From NCBI GenBank assembly GCA_965199245.1, contig CBDAQP010000001.1, forward strand, positions 868,001-932,000: DNA of 64,000 nt, given 5' to 3'. This stretch comes from Carbonatibacter sp965199245 (GTDB lineage Bacteria; Pseudomonadota; Alphaproteobacteria; Kiloniellales; Kiloniellaceae). Positions 9,355 to 16,675 of the stretch are shown here, piece by piece (the first letter of the stretch is position 1; each line of letters begins with the position of its first letter). Under the pieces are notes generated by a model. That model searched no databases, was not told the DNA's origin, and saw only the letters and a program-made list of their open reading frames with translations. Made by a program: the position numbers and the translations under genes.

Positions 9355-9532
9355 TCGGTGCGCGTCCTTCCTTGGCACCATCACCATAGCCAAGCCCTTC
9401 GACCAACCAACCCCGGAAGGATTCGAAATCAACTGTATCAGCGAGAACCTCCAAAAGATCACCATCCTCACTGATCCGTTCAAGATGCTCTGACAAACTG
9501 AAAAAGCCGCGTTGTTCCATTAATGCATCCAA
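9355..9532 (-). mobile_element. Diverged IS-A-like transposase 5' remnant
   Basis: The minus strand reads MDALMEQRGFFSLSEHLERI, then DGDLLEVLADTVDFESFRGW and LVEGLGYGDGAKEG. This is homologous to the IS-A N-terminus (ERRGFFSLSDHLDQISKDGD) but clearly more diverged. It keeps VDFESFRGW where IS-A copies 2-4 read TFDYFRGW. It ends near 9355 without the rest of the gene and is cut at 9540 by IS-B copy 2. Confidence 0.75.
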
Positions 9533-9539
9533 TCTCTAA

Positions 9540-10542
9540 GAAGCTGTCTAACAATTATTAACTATTTATCGATAATTTGTCTTTAATGATTTTCGGCATG
9601 CCTTATGATACTAATCTCACCGATGCGCAATGGTCTCTGTTGCGCTGATATTTTGAGCACCGCAATGGCGGTGGCCGTCCCTTCAAACACTCGCCCGGGA
9701 ATATATTAAATGCCTGTTTTTACGTTCTGAAAACAGGCTGTCAGTGGCGACTTCTTCCCAGGGATTTCCCGCCATACGGCCATTTCAGTCGCTGGACAAA
9801 GGCAAATTATCCTGCGTGACCTCGTGCTTCGGCTGCTGAGGGCCGGAACAAAAAGGCAGGCGCGGCCATTATCGACTCACAATCGCTCAAGGCCCCGACA
9901 AAAAAAAGGGGCCGGCAAAAAAGTGAAGGGAATCAAGCGGCATTTATTGGTGGATCTGCCCGGGTTTCCGCTGCATCCGGTGGTGCATGATGCTGGAATA
10001 CAGGATCGCGATGGAGCTGGACACCCGTATTAACCCTGGAAAGAAAAGGCATTCTGTGTTCTAACGGCCATGAGGGTTACAGGAGGAATCATTCAGTGAA
10101 AATCATCCCAAACCGCCTGTTCAGTTAGGCTTCAGACCGCGAAACGGCGTGAAAAATTGCCGAAACGCCATGTCCACACCAGTCAATCTCACCTCAGGTT
10201 AGCGGGTTAATACGGGTGTCCAGCTCGCATTCTCTTGAACGATATAAAGAAAAAGCATGGAAGGCTGAAATTGTTCCGGGCTGGTTATCGCGGGCCGATC
10301 ATGGACGCATTGGCCAATCAGGAAAAACTGAAAATCGGGATCGTAAAGCGAGGTGAAGAAAAAGCGTTCAGGGTGCTGCCAAAACGCTGGATTGTCGAGC
10401 GATCTTTCGCATGGCTGGAGCCTGCAGGGCGGCTGGCAAAACATGACGAAAATCTCGACAAAACGCAGGAAGCCATGATCCGGCTACGCTTTATACAAAT
10501 CGCAATCAACAGAATTATAAAACTTAATTGTTAGACAGCTTC
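9540..10542 (+). mobile_element. IS-B copy 2, interrupted by MITE copy 3
   Basis: Ends GAAGCTGTCTAAC (9540) and GTTAGACAGCTTC (10542) bound this copy. The transposase reads on the plus strand in pieces: MPYDTNLTDAQWSLL with an in-frame TGA soon after, then at 10235-10534 NDIKKKHGRLKLFRAGYRGP and VERSFAWLEPAGRLAKHDEN. MITE copy 3 plus a duplicated AGCT lies inside. The flanking trinucleotides differ (TAA left, TCA right), so the two flanks do not come from one insertion. The right flank is the same IS-A site used by IS-B copy 1. Confidence 0.88.
10019..10221. mobile_element. 203-bp MITE copy 3, inverted, inside IS-B
   Basis: This copy is flanked by AGCT at 10015-10018 and 10222-10225. Removing the element and one AGCT gives GATGGAGCTCGCATTCTC, which aligns with the uninterrupted IS-B copy at 12,970-13,020. 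This is the cleanest proof that the family duplicates a 4-bp AGCT target and that these 203 bp move as one unit. Confidence 0.95.
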
Positions 10543-11078
10543 TCAGGCTCGGTGTTGCGTTGCTTCGGTGCCGGGACAAGGGACGCATCGACGATCTGCC
10601 CCGACATCGGGATATAACCTTTCCTGTGCAGTTGCCAGTCAAAAGCCTTCATCACCCGCCGCAAGGTCCCGGTTTCCGTCAGTTTGTTGCGAAACAGGCG
10701 GATCGTGTTCTCGTCCGGCGTCGGGCCGACAAGGTCGAAATTTAGAAAGCGCATCCAGGACACCAGATCATGAATTCCATCTTCTTCAGGTTATGTTGCG
10801 CCTGCAGGATCATCGCCTTGAACATGGACACCGGATCAAAGGGCGGGCGACCACCTTTCGCGCCATCGCCATACCCCAAACCCTTGACCAGCCACCCCCG
10901 GAAATAGTCAAACGTGGCCTCGAGAACCTCCAGAGGATCACCGTCCTTGCTGATCTGATCAGGATGCTCTGACAGACTGAAAAAAACCTCTCCGTTCCAT
11001 GTCCCACTCCCTCAAAAAAGCATAAAAAAAACATGGAATCACAAAATCGCTCATCACGCCAGGTTAATACGGGTGTCC
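10543..11078 (-). mobile_element. IS-A copy 6, 5' half only
   Basis: This is the minus-strand 5' half of IS-A, from the CCTGAG site where IS-B is inserted out to the IS end GGTTAATACGGGTGTCC at 11078. The right flank is ATCT, not AGCT, and is the beginning of the duplicated phnN segment. The same IS-A::IS-B junction occurs, inverted, at 251-254. The transposase part is incomplete and frameshifted. Confidence 0.88.
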
Positions 11079-11079
11079 A

Positions 11080-11197
11080 TCTGGCCGCCCGGCAGGTCAT
11101 CGCCGCGATTGAACCCTTTATCCGCGCAGGGGATAGCGTTTCAGCAACACAAAGGGCTGTCCCGCCCCGGGATCACCAAAAAGACACAGGCTGGTGA
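11080..11197 (+). pseudogene. 3' fragment of phnN (ribose 1,5-bisphosphokinase)
   Basis: The plus strand reads LAARQVIAAIEPFIRAGDSV then SATQRAVPPRDHQKDTGW and a stop. It is identical, apart from one residue, to the C-terminus of the phnN gene at 40659-41348. The rest is missing because the duplicated block starts here, directly after an IS-A end. No start codon is available, so it is not expected to be functional. Confidence 0.85.
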
Positions 11198-11828
11198 GGC
11201 GAAAATCGTCCCTCTCCCCCGTGATTGCGGCGGTCAGGTTGCGCAGGACAGGGCGCACTCTATCGCGCTCTGCCCCGCTCAGGCTGTTGGTCAGGGTCAG
11301 GTGAAAACGAAAATCATCCATCACATGGGGATAACCCCACCGGCACAGGTTTTTGTCCTGTCGCGCCGACAGCCCCCCCGCGTGGCGTTTGTCCAGTTCC
11401 GCCGCACTGGCGGGGGCGCGAAAATCATCCAGATCACGTACACACCGCGCCGCCAGGGCGGACAAGGCCGCGCTCCGGGGTGGAACAAGCGCGAAAAACG
11501 ACCCGATCTCTGCCAGCGCAAGCGGGGCGGTGGTCAGGGCCTCCTCCCCCGCCGCCAGGGCCGTCACGGCCCGGTCGAGATCCTCGACAGAACACCCTGC
11601 CCGCAGGCGAAAGGGTGGCTTGAGCGTCCCGTGAAACCCATAACGCGCCGGGGTCCGGGTGATCTCTGCAATCCCTGATCCCGACAGCCCCGCACAGACC
11701 GGACGCGCCACCGGAACACGGGCGGCGGCATCCCACCCCAGCCACGCCGCCCCAAACCTGTCCAGTGCCGATCCCTGTTCAGGCGCAAAATAAAGCGCAA
11801 AACGGGTGTTGCTTTGCATTGTCAACAC
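11118..11828 (-). CDS. DUF1045 phosphonate-metabolism-associated protein, duplicate 1
   Basis: This protein of about 236 residues begins with a GTG start (alternative ATG three codons in: MQSNTRFALYFAPEQGSALD). It belongs to the DUF1045 family often encoded beside phnN and annotated as a putative phosphonate metabolism protein. The conserved blocks RYGFHGTLKPPFRL and MDDFRFHLTLTNSL each carry an H-x-T/L-type motif, as in 2H phosphodiesterases. It is almost identical to the copy at 40028-40738 and fully open. Its tail overlaps the convergent phnN remnant by 80 bp and its start overlaps the Sel1 stop by 7 bp. No C-P lyase genes are in the window. Confidence 0.85.
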   Translation of the reverse strand: MLTMQSNTRFALYFAPEQGSALDRFGAAWLGWDAAARVPVARPVCAGLSGSGIAEITRTPARYGFHGTLKPPFRLRAGCSVEDLDRAVTALAAGEEALTTAPLALAEIGSFFALVPPRSAALSALAARCVRDLDDFRAPASAAELDKRHAGGLSARQDKNLCRWGYPHVMDDFRFHLTLTNSLSGAERDRVRPVLRNLTAAITGERDDFRLTSLCLFGDPGAGQPFVLLKRYPLRG

Positions 11829-12471
11829 CCCTGATACCCCCGCGCCAGACAGGCCCGTGCCGCCTCCTGTGCTTTCGCAATTCGTTCGGGGGTCATGTTT
11901 TTTGCGATGATGTCGCGGTTTTTCATCGCACCTTTATTGCCCAGGGCCGCCGCAAGGTTCCACCACATATGGGCTTTGGCATGATCCTGCGGGACGCCCC
12001 GTCCTTTGTAGTACATGTTACCAAGGTTGAACTGTGCTTCTGCGAGTCCCTGTTGTGCTGCTTTTGTGTACCATTTGACGGCTGTGGCATGATGCTGCGG
12101 GATGCCCTGTCCTTCGGCGTAACTGACACCAAGGTTGAACTGTGCTTCTGCGAGTCCCTGTTCTGCTGCTTTTGTGAACCATGTGACGGCTGTGGCATGA
12201 TCCTGCGGGACGCCCTGTCCGTTGTTGTACATGACACCAAGGTTGTTCTGTGCTGATGCGTCTCCCTGTTCAGCTGCTTTTTTGTACCATGTGACGGCTT
12301 TGGCATCATCCTGCGGGACGCCCTGTCCTTCGGCGTACATGAACCAAGGTTGTTCTGTGCTGATGCGTCTCCCTGTTCTGCGCGCTCCTCGAGTGCGGTG
12401 AAGCTTTCAGCGTGGGCAGGGAGAGCAAAGAGGAGCGCGAGGGCGAGAAGGGGGGCGAAGGCTTTTGTCAT
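11822..12471 (-). pseudogene. Sel1-repeat protein, frameshifted duplicate
   Basis: The start at 12471 gives a signal peptide (MTKAFAPLLALALLFALPAHA) and the first repeat (EQGDASAQNNLG). One base is then missing in AACCTTGGT-TCATGTAC (near 12343) and the frame shifts. The rest reads open to 11822 with repeats such as GVPQDDAKAVTWYKKAAEQGD. The shared tail is NKGAMKNRDIIAKNMTPER. The copy at 39384 is intact. Sel1 repeats form protein-binding solenoids, here predicted periplasmic. A sequencing error is the alternative to a true frameshift. Confidence 0.8.
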
Positions 12472-12566
12472 GGTCGGGCTGTCCTGTGGTGTTTCCGTGT
12501 CACAGATTCAGCACAGGGGCGGAAAACTTTCAAGAAAAAACGGGTTTGACACCCTCCCGGGTGCCT

Positions 12567-12683
12567 CTATGGCGTCCCCTGCCCTGTGGCACGCCCGGGC
12601 AGTTTGTTGAGTTGATCGACAGCAAACCTGAACTTTTCAGGGGAAAAGGTCTCGACCACCTTATGTCTCGTGAGAAAAGACCC
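12567..12683 (-). pseudogene. 3' stub of an unidentified gene
   Basis: The minus strand is open from the IS-B end to a TAG at 12567: HKVVETFSPEKFRFAVDQLN then KLPGRATGQGTP. It reads like a genuine protein C-terminus, followed by a small CCCTCCCGGGTG hairpin. The family is not recognised. The gene's 5' part is absent because IS-B copy 3 lies directly upstream. Confidence 0.35.
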
Positions 12684-12686
12684 TGA

Positions 12687-13490
12687 GAAGCTGTCTAACA
12701 AATAAGTTTTATCATTCTGTTGATTGCGATTTGTATGAAGCGTAGCCGGATCATGGCTTCCTGCGTTTTGTCGAGATTTTCGTCATGTTTTGCCAGCCGC
12801 CTTGCAGGCTCCAGCCATGCGAAAGATCGCTCGACAATCCAGCACTTTGGCAGCACCTTGAACGCTTTTTCCTCACCTCGCTTTACAATCTCGATTTTCA
12901 GTTTTTCCTGATTGGCCAATGCCTCCATGATCGGCCCGCGATAACCAGCCCAGAACAATTTCAGCCTTCTGTGCTTTTTCTTTATATCGTTCAATAGAAT
13001 GCGGGCCGCGATCCTGTATTCCAGCATCATGCACCACCAGATGCAGCGGAAACCCGAGCACACAATAAATGCCGCTTGATTCCCTTCACTTTCTTGCCGG
13101 CCCCCTTTTTTGTGTCCGGGCCTTGACCGATTGTGAGTCGATAATGGCCGCGCTTGCCTGTTCGTTCCGTCCCTCAAGCAGCCAAAGCACGAGGTCACGC
13201 AGGATAATGTGCCAGGTTCCATCCTTTGTCCAGCGACTGAAATGGCCGTGAACGGTCTGCCATGGCGGGAAATCTTTGGGAAGAAGTCGCCACTGACAGC
13301 CTGTTTCCAGAACGTAAAAACAGGCATTTAATATATTTCTGGGCGAGTGTTTAAAGGGACGTCCACCGCCATTGCGGTACTCAAAATATCCGCGCAACAT
13401 TGCGCATCGGTGAGATCAGTATCATAAGCCATACCGAAAATCATTAAAGACAATTTATTGATAAATAGTCAATAGTTGTTAGACAACTTC
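12687..13490 (-). mobile_element. IS-B copy 3 (IS5 family)
   Basis: This copy of about 804 bp has ends GAAGCTGTCTAAC and GTTAGACAACTTC (one mismatch). The flanks are TGA (left) and TTA (right), both TNA but different, so the original duplication is lost. On the minus strand the first half reads LRGYFEYRNGGGRPFKHSPR, WRLLPKDFPPWQTVHGHFSR and IIDSQSVKARTQKRGPARK. After a shift the second half reads LNDIKKKHRRLKLFWAGYRG and VERSFAWLEPARRLAKHDEN. It is the least damaged IS-B copy in the window, but the transposase is still split. Confidence 0.9.
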
Positions 13491-13523
13491 TTAGGGTGCT
13501 CCGGTGCGCCAAAACCGCCTTCT

Positions 13524-14933
13524 TTAGCCAAAGCGGGCCAAAAAACGCACAATTTTTTTCACCCGCGCACTGAATAGAGCGGGCGTATAGTAGTGACCAG
13601 CAACACGTTTTGAGACCTCTGACAGCGTGGGGTAGGGTGCGATCAGGTTGGCGATGGCCCCAATTTTGAGACCTTGGGAAATGGCGAGTGACCAGGGTAA
13701 AATCAATTCCCCCGCATTCAGCCCCACAACGGAGGCCCCGAGGATTCGGCCTCTTTTGTCAATGATCACCTTGATGCGCCCTTCTGTGCGCCGCTCTGCA
13801 CGGGCGCGGTCGTTGTCGGCGAATGACCAGGTTAAAATCTGGTGGCCCTGCGTTTTGGCAACATGTTCCGACAAACCGACGTGGGCAAGTTCGGGGTCGC
13901 TGTAGGTCACCCACGGCACGGCGTTATGGTGAACCCGAGCGGGCAGGCGAAAGAGCGCAGATTTTATCACAATGCCCGCATCATAGCCCGCCATATGAGT
14001 AAATTGATACCCGCCTGTCACATCGCCTGCAGCATAGATTTTGCGGTTACTTGTCCGCAGTCCCTTGTCAACAACAATGCCGCTTTCTGTCCACTCAACG
14101 CCTGCGGCCTCCAGGTTCAAACCGCCAAGATTGGGCCTGCGCCCTGTTGCCAACAACAGATGCGTTCCCTGAATTTCGCGCGAACCCTGTTCTGTTTCAA
14201 TAGTAGCGATGATACGATCATCCTTTTTTTCAACGGTCCGAACGCGCGTGTTTTCATAGAGCGTGAGACCATCGTCCAAAAAACGTTGTCGAATAACGTC
14301 AACAAGTTCGGGGTCATCCTTAGGCATCAGGGTTCGATTGGCAATCAAACTGACCTCTGTGCCAAGATTGGCAAACCCTTGCCCCAGTTCACAACCAATC
14401 GGGCCGCCCCCGATGACGATCAGTTTTTGCGGCTGTTCACGCAGGGAAAAAACGGTTTCATTGGTCAGAAAAGGGACAGCCTCCAGCCCATCAATGGGCG
14501 GGATAAAGGGGCGCGAACCTGTGGCAATGACAAAGCGGCGGGCGATGATGCGTTCGGAACCCGCGCACAGGGTGTGGCGGTCTTCAAAAACACCCTGTGC
14601 ACAAATCACACGCACCCCCAGGGACTCAAAGCGTTCGACCGAGTCATGGGGTGCAATCTGTGCAATGACATCGGCGACATGATCCATCACAGCAGAAAAA
14701 TTGACTGTGGGCGCAACGTCAGCGACTCCAAAGCGGGCCGAAGACTTTTGAGTTTTTGCCTTTTTCCCCGCGCTGAGAAAAGCCTTGGAGGGCACACAGC
14801 CATAATTGAGACAATCGCCACCCATCTTTGCCCGTTCGACCAAAACAACCGAACTGCCCATCTGTGCGGCCCCTGCGGCGATGGACAGGCCAGCAGACCC
14901 CCCGCCAATGAGACAAAGATCATAGCGTGTCAT
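13524..14933 (-). CDS. Pyridine nucleotide-disulfide oxidoreductase, MerA-like
   Basis: This 469-residue FAD flavoprotein of the glutathione reductase/mercuric reductase group has the FAD loop GGGSAGLSIAAGAAQMG (9-25), the redox pair GGDCLNYGCVPSKA (about 38-51), the NAD(P) loop GGGPIGCELGQ (about 174) and YAAGDVTGGYQFTHMAGYDA (FAD second site). The C-terminal dimerisation domain has HYYTP in place of the family HIHPT. It lacks the C-terminal CysCys of mercuric reductase and the N-terminal HMA domain, so the mercury role is not supported and the substrate is unknown. It overlaps the upstream VTT gene by 4 bp, and this pairing of VTT protein plus MerA-like oxidoreductase is common in proteobacteria. 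Confidence 0.85.
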   Translation of the reverse strand: MTRYDLCLIGGGSAGLSIAAGAAQMGSSVVLVERAKMGGDCLNYGCVPSKAFLSAGKKAKTQKSSARFGVADVAPTVNFSAVMDHVADVIAQIAPHDSVERFESLGVRVICAQGVFEDRHTLCAGSERIIARRFVIATGSRPFIPPIDGLEAVPFLTNETVFSLREQPQKLIVIGGGPIGCELGQGFANLGTEVSLIANRTLMPKDDPELVDVIRQRFLDDGLTLYENTRVRTVEKKDDRIIATIETEQGSREIQGTHLLLATGRRPNLGGLNLEAAGVEWTESGIVVDKGLRTSNRKIYAAGDVTGGYQFTHMAGYDAGIVIKSALFRLPARVHHNAVPWVTYSDPELAHVGLSEHVAKTQGHQILTWSFADNDRARAERRTEGRIKVIIDKRGRILGASVVGLNAGELILPWSLAISQGLKIGAIANLIAPYPTLSEVSKRVAGHYYTPALFSARVKKIVRFLARFG

Positions 14934-15673
14934 GATTTCGTATCCTGATGTATATCCTGAGAATTGCGTGATTTAAACCACCGATAGACAACAGGAACCA
15001 GCGACAGGCCCGCCAATCCGATCAGCGGCAATAGAATCTCTGCACGGGAAAAAACAGAAAGATCAGGCGTTTTGCCTTGGTCAAAAAGCACACCGAATCC
15101 GCTACCAATAGATGCATAGACAAAGGTTCCAGGCAGTATTCCGATAAAGGTCGCAACGACATAGCTGTTGAGGCTGATTTTTGTGAAGGCGGGAACAAGG
15201 TTAACAAGGAAAAAGGGGAAAAGAGGCACAAGACGCAAGACCAAAAGCCAGGAAAAGGCATCGCGTTCAAAACCTTGACTCATTTTTTCTAAATGCCCCT
15301 GTGCCTTTGCGCGCAAACCGTCGCCAAAGGCCGTTCTGGCGGCAAGGAACACAGCCGTCGCCCCAAGGGTCGCGCCCAAAACGGCGGCAATCCCCCCGAA
15401 CCACGTACCAAATAAAAATCCCGACACCAGAGTCAGAAAGCTCCCCCCGGGAAAGGACAGCGCAACAACGAGCGCGTAAAGAGCAACAAAACCTGCGATG
15501 GCAACAAATCCATAGTCTGCGACCAACGCCTGAAGAACAAGCCTGTTTTCTTTCAAACTGGCGAAATTAAGGTAGTCATGCCATCCCATGGCATAGCCTG
15601 CGCCCAACCCCAGAAACAACAACACAAGCGGCGCGAGCCGCCGCACTGGGCCGTTTTGTTTTTTCTGTTCCAT
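14930..15673 (-). CDS. TVP38/TMEM64 (VTT domain) membrane protein
   Basis: This 247-residue inner-membrane protein has an N-terminal TM (LAPLVLLFLGLGAGYAMGW), a VTT/SNARE-associated core (FPGGSFLTLVSGFLFG then GGIAAVLGATLGATAVFLAA; RLVPLFPFFLVNLVPAFTKI) and a C-terminal TM (LLPLIGLAGLSLVPVVY). The conserved motifs F-P-G-x-x-L and R-x-x-P-x-x-P-F match the DedA/VTT superfamily, thought to act in lipid scrambling or membrane homeostasis. The start was taken at MEQKK (15673). It runs ATGA-coupled into the flavoprotein gene and diverges from rpmH. Confidence 0.88.
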   Translation of the reverse strand: MEQKKQNGPVRRLAPLVLLFLGLGAGYAMGWHDYLNFASLKENRLVLQALVADYGFVAIAGFVALYALVVALSFPGGSFLTLVSGFLFGTWFGGIAAVLGATLGATAVFLAARTAFGDGLRAKAQGHLEKMSQGFERDAFSWLLVLRLVPLFPFFLVNLVPAFTKISLNSYVVATFIGILPGTFVYASIGSGFGVLFDQGKTPDLSVFSRAEILLPLIGLAGLSLVPVVYRWFKSRNSQDIHQDTKS

Positions 15674-15764
15674 CCCCCTGATCCTCATACTTTTTTTGTA
15701 CCTGTTATGTGAGCGTCACTGTCCTGCTCTTCAAGGCATAAAGAGAAAAAGCCTGTCAACAGAG

Positions 15765-15793
15765 TTGACAGTCAGAGAGCAGAACCCTATACA
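15765..15793 (+). promoter_or_regulatory. Sigma-70 promoter of rpmH operon
   Basis: TTGACA (15765-15770) is followed after 17 bp by TATACA (15788-15793), about 36 bp before the rpmH start. This is a near-consensus promoter for the rpmH-rnpA-yidD-yidC-engB-argB run. Confidence 0.75.
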
Positions 15794-15829
15794 GCGAGCC
15801 AAACTATTGTAGATTTTTGGAGAAAAACC

Positions 15830-15964
15830 ATGAAACGTACCTTTCAGCCGAGCGTCCTTGTGCGCAAGCGTCGCCACGGTTTTCGCGCCCGCAAGGCCAC
15901 AGTTGGCGGGCGGCGCATTCTGGCGAACCGTCGCGCCCGGGGGCGTAAGCGTCTGTCGGCTTAA
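15830..15964 (+). CDS. rpmH: Ribosomal protein bL34
   Basis: This 44-residue, very basic protein (MKRTFQPSVLVRKRRHGFRA then RKATVGGRRILANRRARGRK) is the standard L34 of the large ribosomal subunit, which binds 23S rRNA. The start is fixed by the family and a GGAG site 5 bp upstream. The rnpA start codon follows the stop with no gap, a conserved arrangement. Confidence 0.98.
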   Translation: MKRTFQPSVLVRKRRHGFRARKATVGGRRILANRRARGRKRLSA

Positions 15965-16315
15965 ATGCTCATGCTCAGGAGCTTGAAAAAGCGGTCTGAT
16001 TTTCTGGCTGTTGCGGCGACACAACAAAAATGGGTCACTCCTGGCCTGATTCTTCAGGCCCGTTCGCGTGAGGTGACAGGTGTTTCCCGTGTGGGCTTTA
16101 CCGTGACCAAAAAGGTCGGAAATGCCGTTGTGCGCAACCGTGTCAAGCGGCGTCTCCGTGCGCTTGCCACCGGACTCTTGCCAGCCAGGGGCAAGGCCGG
16201 GCATGACTATGTCCTGATCGGGCGACGTTTGGCCCTTCACCGCGATTACCGCGATTTGAAAAAAGACCTCGACTTTGCACTCAAAAGAATAAAGACAAAA
16301 GAGTCCTCGCCTTGA
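15965..16315 (+). CDS. rnpA: RNase P protein component
   Basis: This 116-residue basic protein supports RNase P RNA in tRNA 5'-end processing. The RNR signature is present (VGNAVVRNRVKRRLRAL, about 58-74) after the FxxxAA-type N-terminus (LKKRSDFLAVAATQQKWVTP). A second ATG six bases in (MLRSLKK) is an equally good start. Its stop overlaps the TTG start of yidD. Confidence 0.97.
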   Translation: MLMLRSLKKRSDFLAVAATQQKWVTPGLILQARSREVTGVSRVGFTVTKKVGNAVVRNRVKRRLRALATGLLPARGKAGHDYVLIGRRLALHRDYRDLKKDLDFALKRIKTKESSP

Positions 16316-16572
16316 GTCATCCCACAAAAGTTTTGCTCTGTTTTCTCAAGGGGTTTGTTTTGGTCTATCGCCTTGTTTTTTCGCCTCTCATTCCCCCGCG
16401 CTGTCGCTACCATCCGACCTGTTCATCCTATGCCCTGGAGGCTCTGGATAGCTATGGCCCCTTCCGGGGTTTGTGGATAAGCTGTCGGCGTTTTCTGCGC
16501 TGTCGTCCCGGGGGCGGCTTTGGTTATGACCCTGTCCCGGAATTGTCGGGAAAAAGGGTATCACGCGAATAG
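16312..16572 (+). CDS. yidD: Membrane protein insertion efficiency factor YidD
   Basis: This 86-residue protein has the YidD pattern YRLVFSPLIPPRCRYHPTCS then SYALEALDSYGPFRGLWISC, with RFLRCRPGGGFGYDPVP. It assists YidC/Sec insertion at the inner membrane through an amphipathic helix. Start: TTG at 16312 overlapping the rnpA stop (TTGA), which gives MSHPTK. No ATG lies near, so an unusual start is the best choice. Its end is 103 bp before yidC. Confidence 0.93.
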   Translation: MSHPTKVLLCFLKGFVLVYRLVFSPLIPPRCRYHPTCSSYALEALDSYGPFRGLWISCRRFLRCRPGGGFGYDPVPELSGKRVSRE

Positions 16573-16675
16573 CAATCCTCCCCTGTCCCCTGCCGTTCTT
16601 TGCCTCTTTGCAGGGGGCGGTCTTTTCCTGTATGCAGGGCGCGAGCGTTTTTTAAACAGAGTAAGTATTGAGGTT

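Larger units (their letters stand above)
11079..12525. repeat. Inverted segmental duplication, copy 1 (phnN end / DUF1045 / Sel1)
   Basis: This stretch of about 1.45 kb is nearly the reverse complement of about 39320-40775. It contains the last 39 codons of phnN, the whole DUF1045 gene and the Sel1 gene with its upstream region. Homology ends at 11079 against the IS-A end and near 12525 after CCGCCCCTGTGCT. Differences are sparse in the DUF1045 gene and more frequent in the Sel1 repeats. Confidence 0.92.

Noticed and set aside
11073..11678. Long forward frames opposite the DUF1045 gene (and the mirror set at 40178-40798)
   Set aside because: GC-rich antisense shadows; the DUF1045 frame has family motifs, the others have Pro/Arg-rich low-complexity composition.
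13524..14933. Mercuric reductase (merA)
   Set aside because: The redox CxxxxC motif is present, but the C-terminal Cys pair, the HMA domain and any mer neighbours are missing.
13842..14948. 368-codon forward frame opposite the MerA-like gene
   Set aside because: Long only because it is antisense to a GC-rich coding region; no motifs and no ribosome site.
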